DNA of 58,229 nt from Cohnella lubricantis (GTDB lineage: Bacteria > Bacillota > Bacilli > Paenibacillales > Paenibacillaceae), in NCBI RefSeq assembly GCF_014212015.1, contig NZ_JACJVN010000002.1, positions 1 through 58,229 on the forward strand, read 5' to 3'. The notes beneath the pieces are model-generated. The model saw nothing but the letters and a program-made list of their open reading frames with translations, was not told the origin of the DNA and ran no database searches. Numbering within the stretch: position 1 is the first letter of the stretch; each line of letters opens with the position of its first letter. Positions 1 through 8,306 of the stretch are shown here, piece after piece. Position numbers and translations under genes: made by a program.

Positions 1-73
1 ACACGATTTCATAAAAAAAGCGCGGCTCAGCTGCGACGTCCGCTGGCCGAATCTCTGCTGCAGATACCAAAAT

Positions 74-99
74 AACCCCCGCTTGTAAACGCGGGGGTT
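74..99 (-). terminator. Rho-independent terminator of the small two-gene unit
   Basis: A 9-bp perfect stem (AACCCCCGC / GCGGGGGTT) encloses an 8-nt loop. On the minus strand it is followed by ATTTTGG. It lies 22 bp past the stop codon of the gene ending at 122. The rest of 1-121 shows nothing else recognisable. Confidence 0.8.
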
Positions 100-121
100 G
101 CTGCGTTGTTCGATTAGCCGG

Positions 122-442
122 TCAGATCAAGCTGCCTCCGGCTTGGGAAATGACTTTCTTCGCCTGTTCGTAAGCTTCCGCCGGAACGTGCGCCGACAGG
201 CTGAACAGCGCCTCGGGCGCGGTACCAAGCTCCGCGCCGGCTTCCATCCGAGTGCCGCTCAATAAGCTGTCGGCCAACTCGCTCATATTCGCTTCTGGAG
301 CAGCGGCTGCGGAGCCAAAGTCAGGGCCATGAATCGCCCGCTCCATGCGGAACCGGTCGGCGCGCAGCGATGCCAGCTTGCGGATCGCTTCCTCGGCCTG
401 CTCCTGATGCTCGAAGGAGGCGTGCATAGGCTGCATGTTCAC
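122..442 (-). CDS. Small unknown protein (106 aa)
   Basis: I do not recognise this protein. It begins V/M-N-M-Q-P-M-H and shows a strand-helix-strand rhythm, with an N-terminal helix rich in Glu and Ala, an Ala-rich middle and a final helix (AYEQAKKVISQAGG). No signal peptide or membrane segment is visible. The GTG at 442 is chosen because AAGGAG sits 10 nt before it; a GTG at 451 lies too close to that site, and ATG 436 is also possible. The gene starts 5 nt after the 55-aa gene stop and ends just before a terminator, so the two form one transcription unit downstream of dnaJ. Function cannot be inferred. Confidence 0.65.
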   Translation of the reverse strand: MNMQPMHASFEHQEQAEEAIRKLASLRADRFRMERAIHGPDFGSAAAAPEANMSELADSLLSGTRMEAGAELGTAPEALFSLSAHVPAEAYEQAKKVISQAGGSLI

Positions 443-447
443 AGCCG

Positions 448-615
448 TCACTCTCCTTCATAAGCTGCGGCGCGGCGATCGGCCTCGGCAGCCCTTCGCT
501 GCGCCTCGCGGTCGTTCTCGTCCGCAAGCTCGCTTGAGAACTCGACGTCTTCCGCTTTGGCTGTCGGCAATTGCCCGCTCTGCTGATCTTGCTGCTGATC
601 GCCCAAACTACTCAT
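448..615 (-). CDS. Small hydrophilic unknown protein (55 aa)
   Basis: This short frame starts with ATG at 615, has GGAGG about 10 nt upstream, and ends at a TGA 5 nt before the likely GTG start of the next gene. The product is very hydrophilic: a Gln/Asp-rich N-terminus, an acidic middle and a charged Arg/Ala/Glu helix at the end (EAQRRAAEADRRAAAYEGE). Composition suggests a disordered head with a helical or coiled tail. The good ribosome site and tight spacing support it as a real gene. I cannot name a family. Confidence 0.6.
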   Translation of the reverse strand: MSSLGDQQQDQQSGQLPTAKAEDVEFSSELADENDREAQRRAAEADRRAAAYEGE

Positions 616-976
616 GGTCGCAACACTACCTCCTCAGTTATGGCACCGCTAGTGGCGGAACGCCGTTAATTGGCGTAGTTTGCACCGAGGAAGCAAAGAC
701 TATTCGTGTATCACTGATTTCGGCTTATGTTAAAGCTCTGTTCGGTTAATGACAGATGTACCAACGAATAAGTGCCGATGTAGTCGATCCATTCGACTAC
801 TTGCGGATGTGGTGACGTGGTATGCGTTGAGATGGTCGATCTAATCTACTTCTTTCATGTGTTCAGCAGTGTTGCCGGGAATGTAGTCGGTCTAATCTAC
901 CTCTTACGCGCACTCTGCAGAGTTTCCAATCAAGAAGTCGATTTGATCGACTTTCTTGTGGAAATACCATTTAATT
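616..976. repeat. Gene-free stretch with four ~20-bp imperfect palindromes spaced 51-52 bp
   Basis: No convincing gene lies here. Four imperfect palindromes related to GTAGTCGATCTAATCGACTA lie at 780-800, 832-851, 883-901 and 934-954; their GTCGAT cores begin at 783, 835, 886 and 937, so spacing is 52, 51 and 51 bp. The first and last are the most symmetric. The stretch is upstream of the small operon that starts at 615 and downstream of dnaJ. They could be operator sites or the remains of a repeat family. The promoter for the 615 gene must lie in 616-780, but no strong -35/-10 stands out. Confidence 0.55.
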
Positions 977-1004
977 GAAAAAAGCTGTCCCTCATGGGAC
1001 AGCC
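977..1004 (-). terminator. dnaJ terminator
   Basis: An 8-bp stem GCTGTCCC/GGGACAGC with a 4-nt loop is followed on the minus strand by a run of T. It sits 25 bp after the dnaJ stop codon and ends the heat-shock operon. Confidence 0.85.
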
Positions 1005-1028
1005 TTCATTGCTGGCGAGCTTGATTGC

Positions 1029-2153
1029 TTAGTCGCCCAATATAGCCTTCTTCATCCGTTCAAACAGCGTCTGGTGCTGCTCGTTCGTCGACTCGCCGCT
1101 CTTCGCGGCGAAGTCGCGCAGCAGCTCCTTCTGCTCTTCGGTCAGCTGCGTCGGGGTGACGATCGTCACCTTGACATGCTGGTCGCCTTGACCGTAGCCG
1201 CGAAGCTTCGGCACGCCTTTGCCCTTCAGGCGGAAGTACGTGCCGGTCTGCGTTCCCGGAGGGATCTTGAGCTTCACCTTCTCGGTCAGCGTCGGGATCT
1301 CAATCTCGTCGCCGAGCGCCGCCTGCGTGAACGTCAGCGGCACTTCGCAGTAGATGTCGTCGCCTTCGCGCTCGAAGAAGTCATGGGACTTCACGCGCAG
1401 CACGAGGTACAAGTCTCCCGGCGGTCCGCCGCGAACCCCGCCTTCACCTTCGCCGCTGATGCGAAGCTGCGAGCCGTCGTCGACGCCGGCCGGAATCTTG
1501 ACGTGAATCTTCCGGTTGCGCTTCACTTGGCCGCTGCCGCCGCAGCTGCCGCAGCGCTCGCGAATGATCTTGCCGCGGCCGCCGCACGCCGAGCAGGCGC
1601 GGCGGTTGACGATCCGGCCGAACGGCGTGTTCTGCGCCACTTCCTGTTGGCCGGAGCCGTGGCAGACGGAGCAAGTTTCGATTTTCGACCCGGGCTTGGC
1701 GCCGTTGCCGTGGCATGTATCGCACGTCTCCGTGCGGGGAATGGTGATGTCCGTCTCTTTGCCGAACACCGCTTCCTTGAATTCGATCGTCATCGTGTAT
1801 TGCAGGTCGTTGCCGCGCTGGGGAGCGTTCGGGTCTCGCCGGCCTCCGCCGCCTCCGAAGAACATGTCGAAGATGTCTCCGAAGCCGCCGAAGTCGCCTT
1901 GTCCCGCGCCGCCGCCGCCGAAGCCCGCCATCGGATCCTCGTGTCCGTACTGGTCATAACGCGCGCGCTTCTGGTCGTCGCTCAAGGTGTCGTATGCTTC
2001 TTTGACTTCCTTGAATTTCTGTTCGGCGTCCGGCTCTTTGTTGACGTCCGGATGGTATTTGCGCGCCAAGTTGCGATACGACTTCTTGATCTCGTCTGCG
2101 GAGGCGTTCTTGCCTAGTCCCAGCACTTCGTAATAGTCTCTTTTGTCGGCCAC
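1029..2153 (-). CDS. dnaJ: Chaperone protein DnaJ (Hsp40)
   Basis: DnaJ is the cytoplasmic co-chaperone that stimulates DnaK ATP hydrolysis and delivers unfolded substrates. The 374-aa product has the full type I layout: J domain (residues 1-70, with the HPD motif in KYHPDVNK), a Gly/Phe-rich linker at about 76-105, four zinc-binding CxxCxGxG repeats ([32 protein letters not shown]) at about 143-210, and the C-terminal substrate-binding domains. Start is GTG at 2153 with GGAGGTGGAG just upstream. It is the last gene of hrcA-grpE-dnaK-dnaJ but is separated from dnaK by 282 bp containing a long inverted repeat, which could uncouple its expression from dnaK. Confidence 0.98.
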   Translation of the reverse strand: MADKRDYYEVLGLGKNASADEIKKSYRNLARKYHPDVNKEPDAEQKFKEVKEAYDTLSDDQKRARYDQYGHEDPMAGFGGGGAGQGDFGGFGDIFDMFFGGGGGRRDPNAPQRGNDLQYTMTIEFKEAVFGKETDITIPRTETCDTCHGNGAKPGSKIETCSVCHGSGQQEVAQNTPFGRIVNRRACSACGGRGKIIRERCGSCGGSGQVKRNRKIHVKIPAGVDDGSQLRISGEGEGGVRGGPPGDLYLVLRVKSHDFFEREGDDIYCEVPLTFTQAALGDEIEIPTLTEKVKLKIPPGTQTGTYFRLKGKGVPKLRGYGQGDQHVKVTIVTPTQLTEEQKELLRDFAAKSGESTNEQHQTLFERMKKAILGD

Positions 2154-2264
2154 TTCTCCACCTCCATGAGGAAAGTCAAAGCCGTTCCGGTTGCCTGTTT
2201 GCGCCGCACTCAGCTGTTCATGAATCCGTCTCTCTGACGGTTTGCATTTCCCTCCGGCCGCTGT

Positions 2265-2316
2265 AGATCAACCCGTTGCTTTGATTAGATTATGCGCGGT
2301 GGCAACGGGTCGATCT
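2265..2316. repeat. Inverted repeat in the dnaK-dnaJ intergenic region
   Basis: AGATCAACCCGTTGC pairs with GCAACGGGTCGATCT around a loop of about 22 nt, giving roughly 14 bp of stem with one mismatch. No T-run follows on the minus strand, so it does not look like a simple terminator. It could be a processing or stabilising hairpin within the dnaK-dnaJ transcript. Confidence 0.6.
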
Positions 2317-2435
2317 AAGGCGGACGTAAACTCCTCCGGGAAATACAAACCTAACTGGACGGGCTGAACAGCTCAGGCGGCGCGAACTACGGCAAAGGGA
2401 GAGCTTTGACTCTCGATTCGTCTGATTCGCTTCGC

Positions 2436-4280
2436 TTATTTCTTGTCTTCGTCAACGACTTCGTAGTCGGCGTCGACGACGTTATCTTGCTTCGGAGCCG
2501 CTCCTGCGCCGGATGCGTCTTGAGCGCCTTCTGCGCCTTGGGCTTGCGAAGCTTGCTCATAGAGCTTGACGGACAGCTGCTGCACGATCTCGGTCAGCTC
2601 GTCGGCCGCGGTCTTGATCTCCTCGAGATTCTCGCCTTCAAGCGCCTTCTTGACCTTCTCCTTCGCCGCTTCGGCTTTGGAGATCTCGTCTGCGCTCACT
2701 TTGTCTCCGAGATCCTTGATCGTCTTCTCGACGGTGTAGACTAGCTGGTCAGCCGAGTTCTTCGTCTCGATCAGCTCGCGGCGCTTCGCATCCTCTTCGG
2801 CATGCAGCTCGGCTTCCTTCTGCATCTTCTCGATCTCTTCCTTGCTGAGGCCGCTGGAAGAGGTAATCGTAATCTTCTGGCTCTTGCCCGTGCCCTTATC
2901 GAGAGCGGAGACGTTCACGATGCCGTTGGCGTCAAGATCAAAGGTCACTTCGATCTGCGGTACGCCGCGCGGCGCTGGCGGAATGTCGCTCAGGATGAAG
3001 CGGCCAAGCGTCTTGTTGTCTCGGGCCATGGCGCGTTCGCCTTGCAGCACGTGGATCTCTACCTGAGTCTGGTTGTCGGCGAACGTGGAGAATACTTGCG
3101 ACTTGCTCGTCGGGATCGTCGTATTGCGCTCGATCATCTTCGTCATGACGCCGCCAGCCGTCTCGATGCCGAGCGACAGCGGCGTGACGTCGAGCAGAAC
3201 CACGTCTTTGACTTCGCCCGTCAGGACGCCGGCTTGAACCGCAGCGCCAAGCGCAACGACTTCGTCCGGGTTAACACCCTTGTGCGGCTCTTGGCCAGTC
3301 AAGCGCTTAATCGCTTCTTGAACGGCCGGAATACGAGTGGAACCGCCGACGAGAACAACCTTGTCGATCTGGGAAGCGGAGAGCCCCGCATCCGCCAACG
3401 CTTGGCGCGTCGGAGCCATCGTGCGCTCAACGAGCGGAGCGGTCAGCTCGTCGAACTTCGCGCGGGTCAGCGTCAGCTCCAAGTGTTGAGGCACGCCGTC
3501 AACCATCGTAATGAACGGCAGCGAGATCGTCGAGGAGACGACGCCGGACAGCTCCTTCTTCGCCTTCTCCGCTGCATCCTTCAAACGTTGTACAGCCGCT
3601 TTGTCCTTCAGCAGGTCGACGCCATGCTCCTTCTTGAACTCGCTGGACAGCCAATCCATGATCGCCTGGTCGAAGTCGTCGCCGCCAAGGTGGTTATCGC
3701 CGCTCGTCGCTTTGACTTCGAAGAAGCCGCCGCCGAGCTCAAGGATCGAGACGTCGAACGTGCCGCCGCCAAGGTCGAATACGAGAATCGTTTGATCTTC
3801 CTGCTTCTCCAGGCCGTACGCCAGAGCGGCTGCCGTCGGCTCGTTAACGATCCGCAGAACTTCCAGTCCGGCGATGGCGCCCGCATCCTTGGTCGCTTGA
3901 CGCTGGCTGTCGTTGAAGTATGCCGGAACGGTGATAACGGCTTGCGTCACCGGCTGGCCGAGATAAGCTTCCGCGTCCGCTTTGAGCTTCTGCAGAATCA
4001 TCGCAGAGATCTCCTGCGGCGTATATTCCTTGTCGTCGATCTTCACTTTATGGTTGGTGCCCATGTGACGCTTGATCGAGATGATCGTGCGGTCCGGGTT
4101 CGTGATCGCTTGGCGCTTCGCGGTCTCGCCGATCGTGCGCTCCCCGTCCTTCTTGAAGCCGACGACCGAAGGGGTCGTGCGATTGCCCTCTGGATTAGGG
4201 ATAACGACGGCTTCGCCGCCCTCCATCACGGCCACGCAAGAGTTGGTCGTGCCAAGGTCGATACCAATGACTTTACTCAT
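2436..4280 (-). CDS. dnaK: Chaperone protein DnaK (Hsp70)
   Basis: This is the ATP-dependent Hsp70 chaperone of the cytoplasm, working with DnaJ and GrpE. At 614 aa it has the expected length. The N-terminal ATPase carries the [11 protein letters not shown] phosphate loop, the [10 protein letters not shown] signature and the VGGSTRIP motif; the substrate-binding domain begins after [14 protein letters not shown] at about residue 365, and the tail is acidic and ends VVDEDKK. The ATG at 4280 is chosen over an upstream in-frame codon because GAGGAGGAG lies 9-10 nt before it. It is the third gene of the CIRCE-controlled operon, 58 bp after grpE. Confidence 0.98.
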   Translation of the reverse strand: MSKVIGIDLGTTNSCVAVMEGGEAVVIPNPEGNRTTPSVVGFKKDGERTIGETAKRQAITNPDRTIISIKRHMGTNHKVKIDDKEYTPQEISAMILQKLKADAEAYLGQPVTQAVITVPAYFNDSQRQATKDAGAIAGLEVLRIVNEPTAAALAYGLEKQEDQTILVFDLGGGTFDVSILELGGGFFEVKATSGDNHLGGDDFDQAIMDWLSSEFKKEHGVDLLKDKAAVQRLKDAAEKAKKELSGVVSSTISLPFITMVDGVPQHLELTLTRAKFDELTAPLVERTMAPTRQALADAGLSASQIDKVVLVGGSTRIPAVQEAIKRLTGQEPHKGVNPDEVVALGAAVQAGVLTGEVKDVVLLDVTPLSLGIETAGGVMTKMIERNTTIPTSKSQVFSTFADNQTQVEIHVLQGERAMARDNKTLGRFILSDIPPAPRGVPQIEVTFDLDANGIVNVSALDKGTGKSQKITITSSSGLSKEEIEKMQKEAELHAEEDAKRRELIETKNSADQLVYTVEKTIKDLGDKVSADEISKAEAAKEKVKKALEGENLEEIKTAADELTEIVQQLSVKLYEQASQAQGAEGAQDASGAGAAPKQDNVVDADYEVVDEDKK

Positions 4281-4338
4281 AATGAATAGCTCCTCCTCGC
4301 ATCTTATACGCAATCAAATGTTAAGTATTGCGGCCGGC

Positions 4339-4950
4339 TTAGCCGCTGACTTTGACCATGGCCGGACGAATAACCTTGTCCTTGAGCCAATAGCCCGGCT
4401 GCACCACTTCGACGACGATGCCTTCCTCGTATTCGTCGGACTCCACCTGCATAATGGCTTGGTGCACTTCCGGATCGAACGGCTGGCCGACCGGTTCCAT
4501 CGCCTTGAGCCCCTCGGCTTCCAGCACTTGCGTCAGCTGGCGGTAGATCATGTCGACGCCCTTCTGGAACGACTGGCCGTCCGCCTGCTCGCTGCTCGTC
4601 TGAAGGGCCCGGCCGAAGTTGTCGACGACCGGCAGCAGCTGTGTGATCAGCTTCATGGAAGCGTACTGCGCCAGCTCTTCCTTCTCTTTGAGCGTTCGGC
4701 GACGGAAGTTGTCGAAGTCCGCCTGCGCCCGCAAGTAGCGATTATTGTATTCTTCCGCCTGCTGCCGCAGTTCGGCCATTCTCGGATCCTCCGATTCAGT
4801 TGCTTCCGCAGCTTCCTCGGAAACCGTCTCCGCTGCAGCCGAATCGGCCGCATTGGCCTCTTCGGCCTGTGCGTCGGCGTTCGCCGCGGCTTCGGCTTCG
4901 CGTTGCTCTTCTGTCATTGTCTCCTGCTCCTTCGTCTCTTGACTGCTCAC
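4339..4950 (-). CDS. grpE: Nucleotide exchange factor GrpE
   Basis: GrpE releases ADP from DnaK and resets its cycle. The 203-aa product has an acidic, low-complexity N-terminus (about residues 1-55), the long dimerising helix (ELRQQAEEYNNRYLRAQADF, NFRRRTLKEKEEL) and a C-terminal beta domain with the VVQPGYWLKDKVIRPAMVKV family signature. Start is GTG at 4950, with GGAGG 9 nt upstream. It lies between hrcA and dnaK in the heat-shock operon. Confidence 0.97.
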   Translation of the reverse strand: MSSQETKEQETMTEEQREAEAAANADAQAEEANAADSAAAETVSEEAAEATESEDPRMAELRQQAEEYNNRYLRAQADFDNFRRRTLKEKEELAQYASMKLITQLLPVVDNFGRALQTSSEQADGQSFQKGVDMIYRQLTQVLEAEGLKAMEPVGQPFDPEVHQAIMQVESDEYEEGIVVEVVQPGYWLKDKVIRPAMVKVSG

Positions 4951-5005
4951 GCAGGGATCGCCTCCTTACCGTACCACTTGGATACAAGGGATATACTCGG
5001 GCTGA

Positions 5006-6031
5006 TTATTTGTGCCGCCGGGCCATGAACAGCGCCAAATCTTTGGACAAGTAATCCAACAAGCTGATAACCTTGCCGTAATCCATCCGGGTCGGGCCCA
5101 AGATGCCGATCGTGCCAAGCGATTGGCCTTCATAAGAATAATTGGCGGTAATCAAGCTGCATTGATTAATGGCTTCAAGCGCATTCTCCGTGCCGATCCG
5201 AACCTGAATGCCGTCGGGAACTGCCTGGAACAGCTGCATGAGCTTCGGCGTCTCCTCCAGCATATCCAGGATGTTCTTAACTTTGTCCACATCCTTGAAC
5301 TCTGGCTGCGTCATGATGTTCGTGGCGCCGCTTAGGAAGATTCGAGGCTCTTGATCGTCGGCCAGCGTCGATTCGAGCATCTGAAGAATGTGCTCGCAGC
5401 TGTCAACGATGCGGCTCAGTTCCTTGCCCACTTCAGCATGCAGCACCGACTTCACCTTCACGAAGGCTACGCCGGCCAGCTTATCGTTGAGCAAATTCAC
5501 GATCTTCTGGATGTCGTTCATGCCGACGCCTTCCGGAAGCGTAACCGTCTTATGCTCGACATGGCCTGTGCTCGTCACGATGATCGCGACGGCGGAAGTC
5601 TCATTAATCGGAACCAGCTGAAAGTGCTTCAGGGTCGTGTTGAACGTCTCCGGTCCAAGCACGATGGAAGTGTAGTTCGTCAATTGCGACAGGATCGTCG
5701 CCGTGTGGCTGACGACTTCCTCCCACATGTTCATCTTCTCGGCCAGGAAGCCGCGGATCTTCCGCACGTCCTGCTCCCCGATTCCGCCGACACGGATCAG
5801 ATGATCCACGTAATATCGATAGCCTTTAATAGAAGGGATTCGACCGGCGGACGTATGCGGCTGCTCCAGCAAACCCAGCTCTTCCAGGTCGGCCATCTCA
5901 TTGCGAATCGTGGCCGGACTGAACGCGACATCGCCGCGCTTGGATATGCTCCGCGAACCGACCGGCTCGGCAGAGCGGATATAATCGTCGACGATCGCCG
6001 TTAATATCATGCGTTGACGCTCGCTCAGCAT
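5006..6031 (-). CDS. hrcA: Heat-inducible transcription repressor HrcA
   Basis: HrcA binds CIRCE operators and represses class I heat-shock genes; its activity depends on GroEL in related bacteria. The 341-aa protein has the winged-helix N-terminus (LSERQRMILTAIVDDYIRSA, PVGSRSISKR, FSPATIRNEMADLEELGLL) and the GAF-like C-terminal body. The ATG at 6031 is preferred over one 33 bp upstream because AAGGGGGAG precedes it at good spacing. The operon starts at a consensus promoter with a perfect CIRCE element 27 bp upstream of the start codon, so hrcA is autoregulated. Confidence 0.98.
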   Translation of the reverse strand: MLSERQRMILTAIVDDYIRSAEPVGSRSISKRGDVAFSPATIRNEMADLEELGLLEQPHTSAGRIPSIKGYRYYVDHLIRVGGIGEQDVRKIRGFLAEKMNMWEEVVSHTATILSQLTNYTSIVLGPETFNTTLKHFQLVPINETSAVAIIVTSTGHVEHKTVTLPEGVGMNDIQKIVNLLNDKLAGVAFVKVKSVLHAEVGKELSRIVDSCEHILQMLESTLADDQEPRIFLSGATNIMTQPEFKDVDKVKNILDMLEETPKLMQLFQAVPDGIQVRIGTENALEAINQCSLITANYSYEGQSLGTIGILGPTRMDYGKVISLLDYLSKDLALFMARRHK

Positions 6032-6057
6032 AATCCGCGTCTCCCCCTTCCGCATCG

Positions 6058-6084
6058 TTAGCACTCAGTTTGATCGAGTGCTAA
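6058..6084 (-). promoter_or_regulatory. CIRCE operator
   Basis: A perfect 9-bp inverted repeat TTAGCACTC-N9-GAGTGCTAA, the classical HrcA operator, lies between the promoter and the hrcA start codon. Confidence 0.98.
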
Positions 6085-6095
6085 TCGCTACTACA

Positions 6096-6125
6096 AAAAT
6101 ACCAAACCGTTCCGGTCGTTGTCAA
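6096..6125 (-). promoter_or_regulatory. SigA-type promoter of hrcA-grpE-dnaK-dnaJ
   Basis: On the minus strand TTGACA (6120-6125), an 18-bp spacer and TATTTT (6096-6101) lie directly upstream of CIRCE, so the operator covers the predicted start of transcription. Confidence 0.85.
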
Positions 6126-6155
6126 GAACGATCGAATCGATTTGGCAGCCTTGAA

Positions 6156-6623
6156 TCAGTCCAATATTCTAACGACGGCGATCTCATCGCAGCGGTCCTT
6201 CTTCGAGCAGTGGATGCAGTCCGTCCATACCTTCTCGGGGAAAATCTCCTTCTCGACGACGGTGAAGCCGTTCTTGACGAAGAAGTCTACGGCGTAGGTC
6301 AAAGCCATGATTTTCGGAACTTGCTGCGCCCTTGCCTCTTCGATCAAAGCGCTCACGATCATCGTCCCGAGCCCCTTGCCCTTGTAGCCGTCCGCCATCC
6401 CTAGCGACCGGATCTCGACAAGATCGGCTCCGAGCCGGAACAGGGATCCGCAGCCGATCAGCTTCTCCGCCTCCTCAGCGACGAAGAAAGAATCGATATG
6501 GCGGCGGAGCGCCTCCTTCGACCTTGGAAGCATGATGCCCTGTGCGGCGTAATTCTGAATCAGCCCATGCAGCGCGTCGATGTCCGCGGGCGATGCTTTG
6601 CGGCAGCTAATGGTCGTTTGCAC
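6156..6623 (-). CDS. GNAT N-acetyltransferase, short ArgA-like family
   Basis: The 155-aa product is a single GNAT domain. Motif A is visible in EIRSLGMADGYKGKGLGTMIV, the acetyl-CoA loop, and motif B in YAVDFFVKNGFTVVEK. The tail DCIHCSKKDRCDE carries three cysteines and resembles short ArgA-like N-acetylglutamate synthases of Firmicutes. The substrate is therefore guessed to be an amino acid such as glutamate, but this is inference from resemblance. Start is GTG at 6623 behind AGAAGGGA. The gene is convergent with nothing and sits between the hrcA promoter and hemW; no arginine genes are nearby. Confidence 0.85.
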   Translation of the reverse strand: MQTTISCRKASPADIDALHGLIQNYAAQGIMLPRSKEALRRHIDSFFVAEEAEKLIGCGSLFRLGADLVEIRSLGMADGYKGKGLGTMIVSALIEEARAQQVPKIMALTYAVDFFVKNGFTVVEKEIFPEKVWTDCIHCSKKDRCDEIAVVRILD

Positions 6624-6892
6624 GCGAATCCCTTCTTTCTATCCGGCCTTACGCATTTGGAATTGATGTGAATAAATATACAACAGAACGAATGATTTCT
6701 CAATAGGATTTTAGGCGTGCTCTGCCAACTTCTTATCATCGGAGCGATTGAAAAGGCAGTTCGCAACCCGGCAGCGGCCGATGCCGTCTATATATTACCA
6801 ATGGCCCCTGATGTGGTCGAAGAGAACGGCCAGTATCGGCTGGACAACATCAGTACGGGACCTTAAGGGGCATGCCGCGGGTCCAAAAGGAA
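6624..6892. other. Gene-free stretch between the GNAT gene and hemW
   Basis: Apart from the hemW terminator at its left end, I see no supported gene or site. Short overlapping frames here have no ribosome site or recognisable composition. The promoter of the GNAT gene should lie in its left part but is not obvious. Confidence 0.5.
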
Positions 6893-6926
6893 AACCGGCC
6901 TTCCACGTTCGCGTGGAGGGCCGGTT
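6893..6926 (-). terminator. hemW terminator
   Basis: A 15-bp stem (AACCGGCCTTCCACG and its near-complement) with a TTCG tetraloop is followed on the minus strand by TTTTCCTTTT. It lies 66 bp beyond the hemW stop. Confidence 0.9.
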
Positions 6927-6992
6927 CTGTTTGAGGGTTGTTGGCTGTGGCGCGTCGGTTCTGTGGCAAGCCGGCTTCGAGCTATTCTCTGC

Positions 6993-8222
6993 TTACAGGA
7001 ACGCGCCGAATACTTCGTTGCCGAGCGGGATGCCGCGCTCGGTCAACCGATAGCCGGCGTCCTCGTCCGAGACGCCGAAGCGCTCCAGCAGCCCTTGCTC
7101 CTGCAGCTTCGCCAGCACCGGGCCGAACACATCGCTCAGGCTTGCGCCGCCGAACTGCCGGCTGAAGTCGGCTTCGCGAACGCCTTCGAGCAGGCGCAGC
7201 CCGACCATCATGAAGTCCTCCATCGCTTCGCGGACAGTAACCTCATGTGTATCCTTGCGCGGCAGCCCTGCGTCTGCGTTCGCCGCATCAATGTAGGCCT
7301 GCACGCCCTTGATGTTCATGTGGCGCTGGCCGAGGGCATAGCCGTGCGCGCCCGCACCGAGGCCGTAATACGGCTCATTGTGCCAATACGTCGTATTGTG
7401 CCGGCTGCCAAAGCCCGGCTTCGCGAAGTTGCTGATCTCGTACTGCCGGTAGCCCGCCCCCCCGAGCCGTTCGCGCAGATGCTCGAACATCGCGACCTCC
7501 ACTTCTTCTTCGGGCAGCGGCAGCTCGCCGCGCTCGTACAGCCGGTGGAACAGCGTATTCTCCTCCACCTTGAGGCTGTACAGCGAGTAGTGAGGCAAAT
7601 CCAGCTCGAGCGCCCGCGTCACGCTGTCCGCGAGCTGCTGCAGCGTCTGGCGCGGCAGGCCGAACATCAGGTCGATCGACAGATTCGTGAACCCTGCCGT
7701 TCGCGCGTTCTCGATGCTGCGGACAACGTCGTCCGCCTCGTGGATGCGGCCGATCGCGGCGAGCAGCTCGTTGTCGAACGACTGGGCGCCGAAGCTGATC
7801 CGGTTGACGCCGCCTTCGCGCATCGCCGCCAGCTTGGCCGGATCCGTCGTGCCGGGATTCGCCTCCATCGTGAATTCCGCGTCCGCCGCCACCGGGAAGT
7901 GGCGTGCGACGGAAGCAAGGAACCGCGTCATCTGCGGCGGCGTCAGCACGGTCGGCGTGCCGCCGCCGACGAACACCTTGCGGATCGTCTCGGGCGGCAG
8001 CTCGCGGACCGTCCGCTCCATCTCCCGCTCCAGCGCATCCAGATAAGCGTCCACCGGCTGCCCTTCGACGATGTAGGAATTAAAGTCGCAGTAGAAGCAC
8101 TTATTGGTGCAGAACGGAATGTGAATATACAGCGCCCGCGGCGTCCAGCTGTGCAGAGGCGCGCTTGGCGCATCGCCCTGACGCTGCGCCTGCGCTTGAA
8201 CCTCATTAACGTTGAGGGCCAT
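6993..8222 (-). CDS. hemW: Radical SAM heme chaperone HemW
   Basis: The 409-aa protein is HemN-like but of the HemW branch, which binds heme and helps insert it into respiratory enzymes rather than oxidising coproporphyrinogen. The radical-SAM CX3CX2C cluster is in FCTNKCFYCDFNSY at about residues 37-50, followed by the GGGTPT motif and a HemN C-terminal domain. The N-terminal 28 residues are a Gln/Ala-rich extension. Start ATG 8222 follows GAGGAGGGGAT. It lies 84 bp downstream of lepA with only a weak hairpin between, as in the lepA-hemW order of B. subtilis, so the two are probably co-transcribed. Confidence 0.95.
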   Translation of the reverse strand: MALNVNEVQAQAQRQGDAPSAPLHSWTPRALYIHIPFCTNKCFYCDFNSYIVEGQPVDAYLDALEREMERTVRELPPETIRKVFVGGGTPTVLTPPQMTRFLASVARHFPVAADAEFTMEANPGTTDPAKLAAMREGGVNRISFGAQSFDNELLAAIGRIHEADDVVRSIENARTAGFTNLSIDLMFGLPRQTLQQLADSVTRALELDLPHYSLYSLKVEENTLFHRLYERGELPLPEEEVEVAMFEHLRERLGGAGYRQYEISNFAKPGFGSRHNTTYWHNEPYYGLGAGAHGYALGQRHMNIKGVQAYIDAANADAGLPRKDTHEVTVREAMEDFMMVGLRLLEGVREADFSRQFGGASLSDVFGPVLAKLQEQGLLERFGVSDEDAGYRLTERGIPLGNEVFGAFL

Positions 8223-8254
8223 CCATATCCCCTCCTCTCATCGTATAGAATTGA

Positions 8255-8278
8255 AATGAACCGGTCTCCCGGTTCATT
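8255..8278 (-). repeat. Short hairpin between lepA and hemW
   Basis: A 10-bp perfect stem AATGAACCGG/CCGGTTCATT with a 4-nt loop. The following minus-strand sequence (TCAATTC) is a poor T-tract, so it could be a partial terminator tuning hemW or an mRNA end-protecting hairpin. Confidence 0.6.
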
Positions 8279-8306
8279 CGCCTAAGCCTCTATTATCATC
8301 CATCCG

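Noticed and set aside
975..2117. Long plus-strand open frame opposite dnaJ, and similar long frames opposite dnaK, lepA, leuS and others
   Set aside because: GC-rich codon use leaves the complementary frames open. These have no ribosome sites or family character and run antisense to certain genes.
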